Shown: piece by piece, positions 7,858-15,660 of the stretch
Layout of the letters: each line of letters opens with the position of its first letter
How positions within the stretch are numbered: the first letter of the stretch is position 1
Source of the DNA: JAYZAP01 sp964645285
GTDB lineage: Bacteria; Pseudomonadota; Alphaproteobacteria; JAAXGF01
Direction of reading: 5' to 3'
Assembly (NCBI GenBank): GCA_964645285.1
Contig: CAZYDR010000029.1
Location: 1-36,926, forward strand
DNA: 36,926 nt
Program-made: the position numbers and the translations under genes
Notes under the pieces: generated by a model
Told to the model about the DNA's origin: nothing
What the model saw: only the letters and a program-made list of their open reading frames with translations
Database searches by the model: none

Positions 7858-9204
7858 CTAGCCGAGAACCGCCTTCGTCGACTCGGCGAGGATTTCGATG
7901 CAACGCTCGATGGTTTCGTCGCTCGACACGATCGGCGGGGCGAGCTGATAGGCATCGACGCGGCTACGGCTGAACAGACCCCGTTTCGCGGTTTCCGCCT
8001 GCATGCGCGCGCCCAGCTTGTCGGCCGGGTCGAAGTTCTCCTTGGTGGCGCGGTCCTTGACGTATTCGATACCCAGCATCATGCCGAGGCCACGCACTTC
8101 GCCGACGCAGGGGTGATCGCCAATGGCCTCCTGCAAACCGTCTAGCAGGCGCTTGCCCTTGCGTGCCGCCTGGCCGATGAAGTCTTCGCCTTCGACGATA
8201 TCCATCATCGCCAGAGCCACGGCACAGCCCACCGGATGGGCGCTGTAGGTGTAGGCGTGCATCCAGGCCTGACCGCTGTCGCTCAGGACGTCGAAGACAT
8301 CGTCGCTCATGCCGATGCCGCCGAGCGGGAAGTAGCCCGAGGTGATGGCCTTGGCGAACTGGATGAGGTCGGGCTTAACGCCCCAGTGCTCGAGACCGAA
8401 CATGGTGCCGGTGCGGCCGAAGCCGGTAATTACTTCGTCGGAGGCCATGAGCACGTCGTACTGGTTGCAGATTTCGCGGATGCGCGGGAAGTAGTCGTCC
8501 GGCGGTACGATGACGCCGCCAGCCCCCTGGACCGGCTCGGCGATGAACATGCCGACGTTCTCGGGACCCTCGGCGAGGATCGCCTTCTCCAACTCGTTGG
8601 CCGCCGCGATACCCGGGCTGGTGCCGTCCGCCGGCGCCTCGTAGAAATAGGGGTAATGCGAGGGGATGTGGATGAAACCAGGTACGCGGGGCTCGAACAT
8701 GGGCCAATAGACGCCCATGCCGGTGGTGCTCATGGCCGCCAGGGTAGTGCCGTGGTAGCCGTAGAGCAGCGAGATCACCTTGGTCTTGTTGGGCTTGCCC
8801 ATGAGCTTCCAGTAGTGGCGGGCGAGTTTGATATTGGAATCGGTTGATTCGCCGCCGCCTGACGTGAAGAAGAAATGGTTGATGTTGGGGTAGGTCATGG
8901 TGGCCAGGCGCTCGGCCAATTCGATGGCGCGTGGGTTGGAACTGCCCGTGTAGCCCGACGCATAAGCTAGATCGAGCATCTGCTTGTGGGCGGCGTCGGC
9001 CAGTTCGCGGCGGCCGTTGCCGGCGGTGACGTTCCACAGACCCGACAGGCCGTCAATATAGCGGTCGCCGTTGGCATCGATCAGGAACTCGCCCTCGCCG
9101 CCGCTCCACACCTTGGCGTTGCCATGCCCGGCGGCTAGGTGAAGCGGGTGGATGAGATGGGCGGTGTCGCGTTCGAGGAGAACGGATTGGGCATCGTTGA
9201 GCAT
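7858..9204 (-). CDS. Class III aminotransferase (second copy)
   Basis: 448 residues, PLP fold type I class III. Landmarks are TSGGGESTD (114-122), GYHGTT, SDEVITGFGRTG with cofactor Asp 256, and QFAKAITSGY with Schiff-base Lys 285. It is clearly diverged from the aminotransferase at 439-1830 and is not a recent duplicate. Family members transfer amino groups from omega-amino acids, polyamines or taurine-like compounds to pyruvate or 2-oxoglutarate; the substrate cannot be read here. The ATG at 9204 has AAGGAA 8 bases upstream. Position tail-to-tail with the kor operon suggests a shared physiological theme, since transaminases consume and produce 2-oxoacids. Confidence 0.87.
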   Translation of the reverse strand: MLNDAQSVLLERDTAHLIHPLHLAAGHGNAKVWSGGEGEFLIDANGDRYIDGLSGLWNVTAGNGRRELADAAHKQMLDLAYASGYTGSSNPRAIELAERLATMTYPNINHFFFTSGGGESTDSNIKLARHYWKLMGKPNKTKVISLLYGYHGTTLAAMSTTGMGVYWPMFEPRVPGFIHIPSHYPYFYEAPADGTSPGIAAANELEKAILAEGPENVGMFIAEPVQGAGGVIVPPDDYFPRIREICNQYDVLMASDEVITGFGRTGTMFGLEHWGVKPDLIQFAKAITSGYFPLGGIGMSDDVFDVLSDSGQAWMHAYTYSAHPVGCAVALAMMDIVEGEDFIGQAARKGKRLLDGLQEAIGDHPCVGEVRGLGMMLGIEYVKDRATKENFDPADKLGARMQAETAKRGLFSRSRVDAYQLAPPIVSSDETIERCIEILAESTKAVLG

Positions 9205-9226
9205 GGTGACTGGTTCCTTACGGTGT

Positions 9227-9243
9227 CTGGGATCATGTCCCAG
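9227..9243. promoter_or_regulatory. Inverted repeat in the aminotransferase/dioxygenase divergent region
   Basis: CTGGGA (9227-9232) and TCCCAG (9238-9243) are perfect 6-base arms around TCATG, 23 bases upstream of the aminotransferase start on the minus strand. It could be an operator or a 5'-leader hairpin covering the approach to the ribosome site. The role is inferred. Confidence 0.3.
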
Positions 9244-9350
9244 TTTGTCGGGAAGGTACTCGATACTTTCCGCTCATGCACCTGTCTTTCGTGGCTCGAC
9301 TATTGTCGGCTGCGCGAGGTGTCGCTAGCATCGAACGATAAATCAAAAGC

Positions 9351-9365
9351 GAGGAGGAAGTTATG
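9351..9365 (+). promoter_or_regulatory. Strong ribosome site and ATG leading into an in-frame TAG
   Basis: GAGGAGGAAG (9351-9360) precedes an ATG at 9363 at ideal spacing. That ATG is in frame with the dioxygenase at 9411, but its sixth codon is TAG (9378-9380). The codons between the TAG and 9411 read ISSDTSADEA, a plausible N-terminus. This is the best translation start in the area, so the ancestral gene probably began here. Confidence 0.6.
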
Positions 9366-9410
9366 GCGCAGGTTCAATAGATATCATCGGATACCTCGGC
9401 CGACGAGGCA

Positions 9411-10274
9411 ATGGCTATTCTCGATCGTGATGGCGCGGTCATCTACGAACGGGTGCTCGACGACGCGACCATGAGCCGGATCAGATCCGAGCTCGACGGT
9501 TACCTCGACCGGTCCTACAAGGGCAAGGGCGAGTTCTGGGGCTATGAGACTAAGCGGATCGGCGCCCTGGTGGCGAAATCCCGCACCTTTGCCGAGGAAG
9601 TGGCGCCCAATCCGGTGACCCTGGCGGTCATGGACAAGCTTCTTGGGCCCTATTGCGAGCGTTATCACCTGCACGTCACCCAGGCGGTCAATATCGGCTC
9701 CGGCGAATCCGAGCAAATCCTCCATCGCGACGACGGCCTGTTGCCGTTCATCCATCCCGGCCCCCAGGCCCCGTGCAACACCATGTGGGCGCTGACCGAT
9801 TTTACGCCCGAGAACGGCGCCACGCGGATAATTCTCGGAAGTCACCTGTGGGATGACGAGCGAGTGCCCTGCGAGGAAGACGAAATCATTCAGGCGGCCA
9901 TGCCGCGCGGTTCAGCCATGATCTACTTGGGCAGCCTCTGGCATAGCGGCGCCAACAATCAGACCACCGACCAATGGCGCGCCGGAATGATCTGCGGCTA
10001 CAGCCTGGGTTGGCTGCGCCAGGAGGAAAACCAGTACCTTGCCGTGCCGCCGGATGTGGCCAAGCACTTGCCGGAGAATGTCCAGCATCTGATCGGCTAC
10101 AAGATCCACGGTGATTTTTCCGGCTGGGTCGAGGGCCAAGACCCGCACGTGGTTCTCGAAGACCGCTACAGCGATGTCATGTCGGCGGTCCCCGAGGGCG
10201 GTGAAGCAACCGAGGAAACAGAGTTCCTCAAGTTCGTCACCATGGGTGAGCCCAAGTATTTCAGTATCAGCTGA
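9411..10274 (+). CDS. Phytanoyl-CoA dioxygenase (PhyH) family protein, probably 5'-disrupted
   Basis: 287 residues from the ATG at 9411. This is an Fe(II)/2-oxoglutarate dioxygenase of the PhyH superfamily: the metal triad is His 105 and Asp 107 in LHRDDG and distal His 178 in LWHSGANN; the jelly-roll segment GATRIILGSHLW is typical. Such enzymes hydroxylate small molecules or lipids; the substrate is unknown. It is not ectoine hydroxylase, whose signature around the metal ligands differs. The good ribosome site lies before an ATG at 9363 that runs into TAG at 9378-9380, so the native protein probably had about 16 more residues. The core fold starts after 9411 (DRDGAVIYERVL), so a reinitiated product could work, but its start has only a weak, badly spaced GAGG. 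Confidence 0.72.
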   Translation: MAILDRDGAVIYERVLDDATMSRIRSELDGYLDRSYKGKGEFWGYETKRIGALVAKSRTFAEEVAPNPVTLAVMDKLLGPYCERYHLHVTQAVNIGSGESEQILHRDDGLLPFIHPGPQAPCNTMWALTDFTPENGATRIILGSHLWDDERVPCEEDEIIQAAMPRGSAMIYLGSLWHSGANNQTTDQWRAGMICGYSLGWLRQEENQYLAVPPDVAKHLPENVQHLIGYKIHGDFSGWVEGQDPHVVLEDRYSDVMSAVPEGGEATEETEFLKFVTMGEPKYFSIS

Positions 10275-10281
10275 CCGTCGA

Positions 10282-11454
10282 CTACCAGCGGCGAACCACC
10301 GCGTCGGTCAACAGTTCGGTACCCTCGTCGGTGACTAGGACAGTTTCCTCGAAGTCGCCGTAATAGCCGTTGTGGCGCACGCTACGCTCGACGCAGAGCA
10401 CCATACTGGGCACCAGCGGTGTGTGGTCATCGGGAATCAGCCAGGGAGCGTCCCAACCCAGGCCGACGCCGTGGCCGAAACCGAGAAAGCCGCCTTCCAA
10501 CTCGAAGCCGCGCGCCTCCAGGGCCCGGCGGCCGGCGATTGCAACGTCGGACGCCTTGGCGCCGGGAACGATGGCGGCAATACCGGCCTGGACCGCGACA
10601 ATGGGGGCTTCGTAGGCTTCGATCTGCTGCGGTGTCGGCTCACCGATGGACACCGAACGGGCATGATCGAAATAGTAGCCACCGACAACGCCCGACAGGC
10701 CGACGTGAAACCACTGGCCGTCGGACAGGGGTTCTTCGGCGCCGTAGGTGGGAAAGGCGCCCCCCACGGAGGCGGCATTGGCGCCGCCCCGGCCCGAACT
10801 CATGAACGAATTGTAGAGCATGCCGCCGGCCGGAACCAACGCGCCGAGCCCGGCGGCCATGACCTCGCCATGGGTGACACCGGGTTTGGCCGCTTCGATC
10901 ATGGCGTCGGTGGCGCGCGAACCGACCCTCGATGCATGGCGCAACAATTCGACCTCGCCCGGTGACTTGACCATACGCAAGGTTTCGAGAATGTCGCCGG
11001 CGTCGCTCAGGTTGAGATCGGGCAGCTCTCGGGCGATGGCCTGATGGGTGCCCCAGGTCAACACGTCGGCGCCGACGATACCAACATCGCCCTCGGCCAG
11101 ATCGTGGGATTTGAGCTCGGCGACCAGTGATTTGATCATGTCGGGGGCAACAACGATATCGTCGATGGGCACATGCCAATCTTCCTTGACCGCAGTGTCG
11201 CAGACCAACACCTCGTCGCCGTCCACCGGCAACAGAACGAAGGCGTGGGCCCGCGCTGTCCAGTCCGGCGCCCGGTCCGGAATGTAGGGGAAGGCGGTAT
11301 AGAAATTGGTCAAATACATGACGTCGCCGTAGCGATCGGTGGTGCCGCCGCCACGGGAACACACCAGCAGGCCCTTAAGGCCGCGTTCACGGGCTTGCGT
11401 CGTCGCCTTGGCTCGCCGCTCGGCGAACTCGGCCCCTGAAATTTCAATTGCCAT
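10282..11454 (-). CDS. M24/creatinase-like (Xaa-Pro peptidase family) hydrolase
   Basis: 390 residues from the ATG at 11454, chosen because GGAGGA lies just upstream; the frame stays open to 11688 but that part is not protein-like. It has a creatinase N-terminal domain followed by the pita-bread M24 domain. Of the usual five metal ligands, an Asp (in YYFDHARS), His (GFGHGVGLGW) and two Glu (CVERS and DFEET) are visible, but the first Asp appears to be His in FHVGLSG. It may therefore be a non-peptidase member such as a creatinase or ectoine hydrolase (DoeA/EutD) relative rather than an aminopeptidase P. It converges with the dioxygenase gene, 7 bases apart. Confidence 0.8.
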   Translation of the reverse strand: MAIEISGAEFAERRAKATTQARERGLKGLLVCSRGGGTTDRYGDVMYLTNFYTAFPYIPDRAPDWTARAHAFVLLPVDGDEVLVCDTAVKEDWHVPIDDIVVAPDMIKSLVAELKSHDLAEGDVGIVGADVLTWGTHQAIARELPDLNLSDAGDILETLRMVKSPGEVELLRHASRVGSRATDAMIEAAKPGVTHGEVMAAGLGALVPAGGMLYNSFMSSGRGGANAASVGGAFPTYGAEEPLSDGQWFHVGLSGVVGGYYFDHARSVSIGEPTPQQIEAYEAPIVAVQAGIAAIVPGAKASDVAIAGRRALEARGFELEGGFLGFGHGVGLGWDAPWLIPDDHTPLVPSMVLCVERSVRHNGYYGDFEETVLVTDEGTELLTDAVVRRW

Positions 11455-11692
11455 GGTCAATCCTCCTCCCCGCTGTGGCCACCCAGGCCACGGCTGTCCA
11501 GCGTCGCTTGACCCTAGCATAGGGCGCTTCGTGATCAGGTGTTTCATCTTTATCCCGAGGGTTCTTCCTTGTGATACACAAGTTATTCCCAGTTCTATCC
11601 CCATGAATCTGCAGGCAAACGAGTGTTTTCCATTGATCGTACAGGAGGTCTGAGGCAACCTTTCGCCGCCTGTAGGACAAGAGGACAAAAAA

Positions 11693-11845
11693 ATGTCAGA
11701 AGAAAAAATCGACTTCGACCGGGCGCTTCACGACTAGGAGTATCGACATATGGTTATGGAACGTCTGAACCGTGAAGAGGCCCACGGGCAAACCTCGCCG
11801 AAAGAGTCCGCCGCGCCGTCAGAGCGCCCGGAAAGCGACGCCTAA
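11693..11845 (+). pseudogene. Small 50-codon ORF interrupted by in-frame TAG
   Basis: The ATG at 11693 follows an AGAGGA-type ribosome site. The frame encodes MSEEKIDFDRALHD, then TAG at 11735-11737, then continues as EYRHMVMERLN with an Asp/Glu/Ser/Pro-rich tail to TAA at 11843-11845. The two halves read as one acidic, helical small protein. The end overlaps the stop of the convergent FAH gene, as other convergent genes here do, which supports it being real. Codon 15 could have been CAG or GAG. I do not recognise the family; it may simply be a chance frame. Confidence 0.4.
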
Positions 11846-12525
11846 ACCACCGAAATCTTAATCTCACCGATGCCCTCGATACCGCCGGTGAGCACATTGC
11901 CCGCCTGAATCGACCCAACACCTGCCGGTGTGCCGGTGAACATGAGGTCGCCGGGGCGTAGTTCGTACAAACCGCTGAGGTGGGCCAGGGCGTCGGGCAC
12001 ACTCCAAATCTGCTGGTCGATATTGCCATCCTGGCGAACTTCGCCATCGACGGCGATCCAGATGCGGGCGCTTTGCAGATGGCCGATCTGGGCCACCGGC
12101 ACGATAGCGCTGCACGGCGCCGAGTGATCGAACGCCTTGCCGATCTCCCAGGGCCGGCGCATCTCTTTGGCCTTGGCCTGCTGATCGCGCCGGGTCATAT
12201 CGATACCGACGCCGTAGCCGAAGATGTGGTCGAGGGCGTTCTCCGGCGCGATGTTAGCGCCGCCCTTGCCGATGGCGACCACAAGTTCGATCTCGTGATG
12301 GGTGTTCTCGGACTGGGGTGGGTAGGGGAATTCGGCGCCATTGGGCAGGATGGCGTCAGCCGGTTTCTGGAAGAAGAATGGTGGCTCCCGTTCATCGGCC
12401 CCGGCGGTCTCGCGGATGTGGTCCAGATAGTTCCGACCGACGCAATAAATGCGCCGCACCGGAAAACGATCATCGGTGCCGGCCACAGCCACAGACGGCT
12501 GCTCAAGGGAAACCACAAAACCCAT
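11842..12525 (-). CDS. Fumarylacetoacetate hydrolase (FAH) family protein
   Basis: 227 residues from the ATG at 12525, which has AGGAG 7 bases upstream; a GTG one codon earlier is less likely. The FAH fold is shown by YCVGRNYLDH, FFQKPADAILPNG, the metal ligands in HHEIELV (two Glu) and the Asp of GYGVGIDMTRRD, and GDLMFTGTPAGVG near the C-terminus. Relatives include fumarylpyruvate and acylpyruvate hydrolases and oxaloacetate decarboxylases, which cleave C-C bonds in 2,4-diketo acids. The length is typical of the short fumarylpyruvate hydrolase/FAHD1 group. Substrate not assignable. It is divergent from the gene at 12631. Confidence 0.87.
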   Translation of the reverse strand: MGFVVSLEQPSVAVAGTDDRFPVRRIYCVGRNYLDHIRETAGADEREPPFFFQKPADAILPNGAEFPYPPQSENTHHEIELVVAIGKGGANIAPENALDHIFGYGVGIDMTRRDQQAKAKEMRRPWEIGKAFDHSAPCSAIVPVAQIGHLQSARIWIAVDGEVRQDGNIDQQIWSVPDALAHLSGLYELRPGDLMFTGTPAGVGSIQAGNVLTGGIEGIGEIKISVV

Positions 12526-12630
12526 CACGAAACTCCTGCTGATCCACGCTGCCTGGATGATTGCAATTGACCATTCATGGGCCGAGAGTACAAGCGGTCT
12601 GGTGCAATAATAACCTCGGGGTAGGCAACT

Positions 12631-13275
12631 ATGGATAAACCGGCGTCTGTAGCCGACTTAACGGCGTTGGGGCGGGTCCGCCTGTCGGACCACTTCTTCA
12701 TGCGCGACATGCTTTACAGCGAAGTCGCCAACTTCCACGGCCTGTCGAACATCCCCGACGATCCAGACCTGGCCATTGCCACCGGCGAGAAGCTCTGTCA
12801 ATTGGTACTCGAACCCCTGCATCGTGCCTTCGGCAGCATTGCCGTACGTAGTGCCTTCCGCTCGGCTTACGTCAATGACTACTGCCACCAGCGCATGAAA
12901 CCCGGCCAGAACGACTATTTCTGCAGCGATAACGTCTACGGCGCCGCGCGTCATATCTGGGATCTGCGCGATGCCGACGGCTATAGCGGCGCGACCGCCA
13001 GCGTGGTGGTGCCGTGGTATCTCGATCACTTCGAACGCACCGATGATCACCGGCCCCTGGGCTGGTGGATCCGCGACCACATTCCGGACTATGCCGAGTT
13101 GCTGTTCTATCCCTGGCTCTGCGCCTTCAATATTCGCTGGTACGAGGGGCCGTCAGAACAGGCTATCCTACGTGACTCAGCCGATGACGACGAAAAAATT
13201 CTGACCCGGCGGGGCATGGACAATTTCGACGGCGATCATTCCGAACACTATGGGGGCTTTCCCCAGGAGGCATGA
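12631..13275 (+). CDS. Conserved hypothetical protein, possible peptidase M15-like fold
   Basis: 214 residues, soluble, no signal peptide. FHGLSNIPDDPDL, then LCQLVLEPLHRAFGSIAVRS, then AFRSAYVNDYCH resembles the opening of D-Ala-D-Ala carboxypeptidase/M15-type domains, where an SGYRS-like turn precedes the zinc site. A later ARHIWDLRD could supply a His and Asp, but a canonical SxHxxGxAxD motif is not present, so catalysis is uncertain. The Trp/Tyr-rich C-terminal half is not recognised. It is followed immediately by the DUF3137 gene (1 base after the stop), so the two are likely co-transcribed. Confidence 0.55.
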   Translation: MDKPASVADLTALGRVRLSDHFFMRDMLYSEVANFHGLSNIPDDPDLAIATGEKLCQLVLEPLHRAFGSIAVRSAFRSAYVNDYCHQRMKPGQNDYFCSDNVYGAARHIWDLRDADGYSGATASVVVPWYLDHFERTDDHRPLGWWIRDHIPDYAELLFYPWLCAFNIRWYEGPSEQAILRDSADDDEKILTRRGMDNFDGDHSEHYGGFPQEA

Positions 13276-13276
13276 C

Positions 13277-14275
13277 ATGGTAGCAGCTATACGGTTCAGC
13301 GAGCGCGAGCCCCACGAGCAAGGTTTCGCCGAAGTCTTCGATCGCGACATCGCGCCTCGGCTCGACGATCTCGAAGCCGAACGGGTTGACCGCTTTGCCA
13401 AACGCAAGGTCCGCCTGAGGATCACTCTTGCAGCTTGCGCTATCGCCGCCGCCGCCGGAATCATGATCGGCCTGAACATTTGGCACGGCTTGCACGGCGG
13501 CGACCTATGGGCGACCGGCTTTTTCCTGGCCTTTCCCACCTTTGTCGCCGGCGGGATTGGCTGGTGGTGGACCGAGAAGCTGCAACATGGCCATCAGGAA
13601 GCGTTTCGCGACATACTGATTGGGCCGATGTGCAAGTTTCTTGGTGGCCTCAAGTATGACAGGGAGCCCGGCGACCAATTCGATCACGAGCGGTTCACTA
13701 GCCTCGGGGTGATCCCCTCGGGTTCGTTCGACCGCTGTGAGGACTTGTTTGTCGGTCGTCATCGAGATACCGGTTTCAAGATGATCGACGCCAAGGTCGT
13801 GCAGCGCAACAAGAACTCCAGCACCACGGTGTTCGACGGGCTCTTGTTCGAGATCGATGTGCCCGTGGACTTTGAGGGCCGTACTCTGATCGGCCGGGAT
13901 ATCGGCGCGGTCGGCAATGCGCTCAAAGGTTTCTTCAAGGACAAGTTCGGCAAGCAGGAGCGAGTCAAGTTCCAGGACCCGGCGTTCGAAGAGCGCTTCG
14001 CGGTCTACGCCAGCGATCCCGACGAAGCCTACCGCCTGGTCTCACCGACCTTCTGCAAGACCATGTTGGCCCTGGCCGACGCTCATAACGACAAGACCCT
14101 GGGCGCCGGCTTCGTCGATGGCGTATTCGTGCTGGCGGTGCCCGTGGACGGTGATCTGTTCGAACCCGGATCGGTCACCCGTTCGATCTATGATTGCGAG
14201 GACGACATCCATACGTTTCTCGAGGAAATCACCATCGCCCACCGGGTCATCGATATTCTCCATAGCGAAACCTAA
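13277..14275 (+). CDS. DUF3137 family membrane protein
   Basis: 332 residues from the ATG at 13277, with AGGAGG 6 bases upstream. Two hydrophobic helices near residues 49-68 and 78-98 follow a charged N-terminal helix (LDDLEAERVDRFAKRK) that may be coiled coil. The remaining 230 residues form a soluble domain containing VQRNKNSSTTVFDGLLFEIDV and a C-terminal segment on maximum/age of values (PTFCKTMLAL), as in DUF3137 proteins, whose function is unknown. Assignment is from remembered family features. It is probably in one transcript with the preceding gene. Confidence 0.65.
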   Translation: MVAAIRFSEREPHEQGFAEVFDRDIAPRLDDLEAERVDRFAKRKVRLRITLAACAIAAAAGIMIGLNIWHGLHGGDLWATGFFLAFPTFVAGGIGWWWTEKLQHGHQEAFRDILIGPMCKFLGGLKYDREPGDQFDHERFTSLGVIPSGSFDRCEDLFVGRHRDTGFKMIDAKVVQRNKNSSTTVFDGLLFEIDVPVDFEGRTLIGRDIGAVGNALKGFFKDKFGKQERVKFQDPAFEERFAVYASDPDEAYRLVSPTFCKTMLALADAHNDKTLGAGFVDGVFVLAVPVDGDLFEPGSVTRSIYDCEDDIHTFLEEITIAHRVIDILHSET

Positions 14276-14322
14276 ACCGCCGTTCGGAATTGCTTAACCT
14301 GTGGCGTGGTAGAGATTTTGCC

Positions 14323-14814
14323 ATGACCCCTGAAACAGATAACTCAGCCCTGCCGCTTGGCGTGCCAAAGCGCATTTGGATCATCGTCGCCGTGGTCACG
14401 GTCATTGCGATCAACGCCGGGTTGACCATGGGCAGCGGCAAGCTGATGCTGGGCACGATCAGGCACTCCGAGGTCGAACTGGCCAACGTGGAGATCGAAA
14501 ATCCAAGCAAGTTGACGCGCAGCACCACGACCATGGTGCTGACCCTGTCTCTCACCGGCGAGCTGACCAACAATTCGCGCGACAGGATTTGGCAGATCGA
14601 ATTCGAAGTGCAGCTTTACGCCTGCCCCAAGGGCGGCGGCGAGAGCATTGATGATTGCAGCAAAGCCATGGATGTCAGCGCCCTGGCAAGCGTTGACGTA
14701 GCGCCGGGCGAGACCCGGTCCTTCGACGCCACCGGTTATCTGTCGTCCAAGGATTTACCCATCGGTGAGGGCGTGCGCTGGACCACCGAGGTCGAACGCA
14801 TTCAGGCCCACTAA
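14323..14814 (+). CDS. Hypothetical single-pass membrane-anchored protein
   Basis: 163 residues from the ATG at 14323; the frame is open from 14290, so the start could be 11 codons earlier. One transmembrane helix (about 18-35, IWIIVAVVTVIAINAGL) anchors a beta-rich outer domain reading like an immunoglobulin/FxLYD-type sandwich: TMVLTLSLTGELTNNS, then IEFEVQLYAC, then a late VDVAPGETRSF. That pattern is typical of secreted domains where one strand carries a conserved conjugate contact. Two Cys flank an acidic loop (YACPKGGG and DDCSKAM). No function assigned. Confidence 0.55.
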   Translation: MTPETDNSALPLGVPKRIWIIVAVVTVIAINAGLTMGSGKLMLGTIRHSEVELANVEIENPSKLTRSTTTMVLTLSLTGELTNNSRDRIWQIEFEVQLYACPKGGGESIDDCSKAMDVSALASVDVAPGETRSFDATGYLSSKDLPIGEGVRWTTEVERIQAH

Positions 14815-14865
14815 CGGCCCTGCCGTTGACAGTTCTTCGCAACCGGCGTCTACTCATAGTCTGAC

Positions 14866-14950
14866 GGCTGGGGTGCCCCGATATTCGGTTAGACTGGGGC
14901 TGAGAACAAACCCATTGTACCTGATCTGGATCATGCCAGCGTAGGAAGCC
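14866..14950 (+). promoter_or_regulatory. TPP riboswitch (THI element)
   Basis: The aptamer contains the conserved GGGGTGCCC, GGCTGAGA, ACCTGATCTGGATCATGCC and CAGCGTAGGAAG segments in the right order. P1 can form between GGCT (14866-14869) and AGCC (14947-14950). It lies directly upstream of thiE-thiD-tenA and would reduce their expression when thiamine diphosphate is plentiful. The aptamer identity is seen directly in the sequence. Confidence 0.96.
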
Positions 14951-14975
14951 TGCATTGCCGATACGTCGCAATGCA
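14951..14975 (+). promoter_or_regulatory. Hairpin next to the TPP aptamer, likely expression platform
   Basis: TGCATTG (14951-14957) and CAATGCA (14969-14975) pair perfectly, extended by CGA/TCG around a TACG loop with one bulged C. It starts the base after P1. It has no following T-run, so translation control is more likely than termination. An in-frame ATG at 14971 lies inside the stem, which argues against it being the thiE start. Confidence 0.6.
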
Positions 14976-15009
14976 TGGGTCCCGCGTCTGGCAGGGAAGC
15001 GAAGAACCC

Positions 15010-15660
15010 GTGCGGCAATCATTCGATCTATCTCTCTACCTGGTTATCGGGCCGGCCCATTGCGCCGGGCGCGACATGGCCGAGGTCGCCGTGGCGGCGG
15101 CCGAGGGCGGTGCCACCATCATCCAGCTTCGTGACAAGGCCGGTGGTACCGGCCGCATGGTCCAGGATGCCCGGCGCCTGAAGGAGTGCCTGACGCCCTT
15201 CGGTGTGCCGCTGCTTATCAATGACCGTATCGACGTAGCTCTGGCGGCGGGCGCCGATGGCGCCCACATCGGCCAACAGGATATGAACCCGGCGGACGCC
15301 CGGCGCCTGCTCGGCGATGACGCCATCATCGGTTTGACCGTAAAGTTCCACCATGAGGTCAAGGCCATTCCCCCTGGCGTGATCGACTACGCCAGTATCG
15401 GCGGCGTCTTTGCTACGGCGAGCAAGCAAAACCCGGACCCGCCCATCGGCCTCGACGGTCTGGCGTCCATTGCCGCGACCATCGATCTGCCCCTGGTCGC
15501 CATTGCCGGCATTACCCGGGAGACCACCCCCCAGGTCATCGCCGCTGGGGTTGGCGGCGTGGCGGTGATCTCGGCGGTTTGCGCGGCGCCTGATCCGCGC
15601 GCGGCCGCGGCCGAGCTTCGGGCCATTGTCGATGGCGCCAAAGCGGAGCAAGGTTGTTGA
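15010..15660 (+). CDS. thiE: Thiamine-phosphate synthase
   Basis: 216 residues from a GTG at 15010 behind AGGGAAG. It couples HMP-pyrophosphate to thiazole phosphate to make thiamine monophosphate. Family marks are the (beta/alpha)8 segments TIIQLRDKAGG, PLLINDRIDVALAAGADGAHIGQQDM and the phosphate-binding PLVAIAGIT...VAAGVGGVAVISAV region. The aptamer-proximal ATG at 14971 would add 13 residues lying within the leader hairpin and is disfavoured. First gene of the riboswitch-controlled operon; its stop overlaps the start of thiD. Confidence 0.92.
   Translation: MRQSFDLSLYLVIGPAHCAGRDMAEVAVAAAEGGATIIQLRDKAGGTGRMVQDARRLKECLTPFGVPLLINDRIDVALAAGADGAHIGQQDMNPADARRLLGDDAIIGLTVKFHHEVKAIPPGVIDYASIGGVFATASKQNPDPPIGLDGLASIAATIDLPLVAIAGITRETTPQVIAAGVGGVAVISAVCAAPDPRAAAAELRAIVDGAKAEQGC

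Noticed and set aside
9411..10274. Ectoine hydroxylase (EctD) for the PhyH-like protein
   Set aside because: The residues around the metal ligands do not match the EctD signature, and there is no ectoine synthesis gene set nearby.
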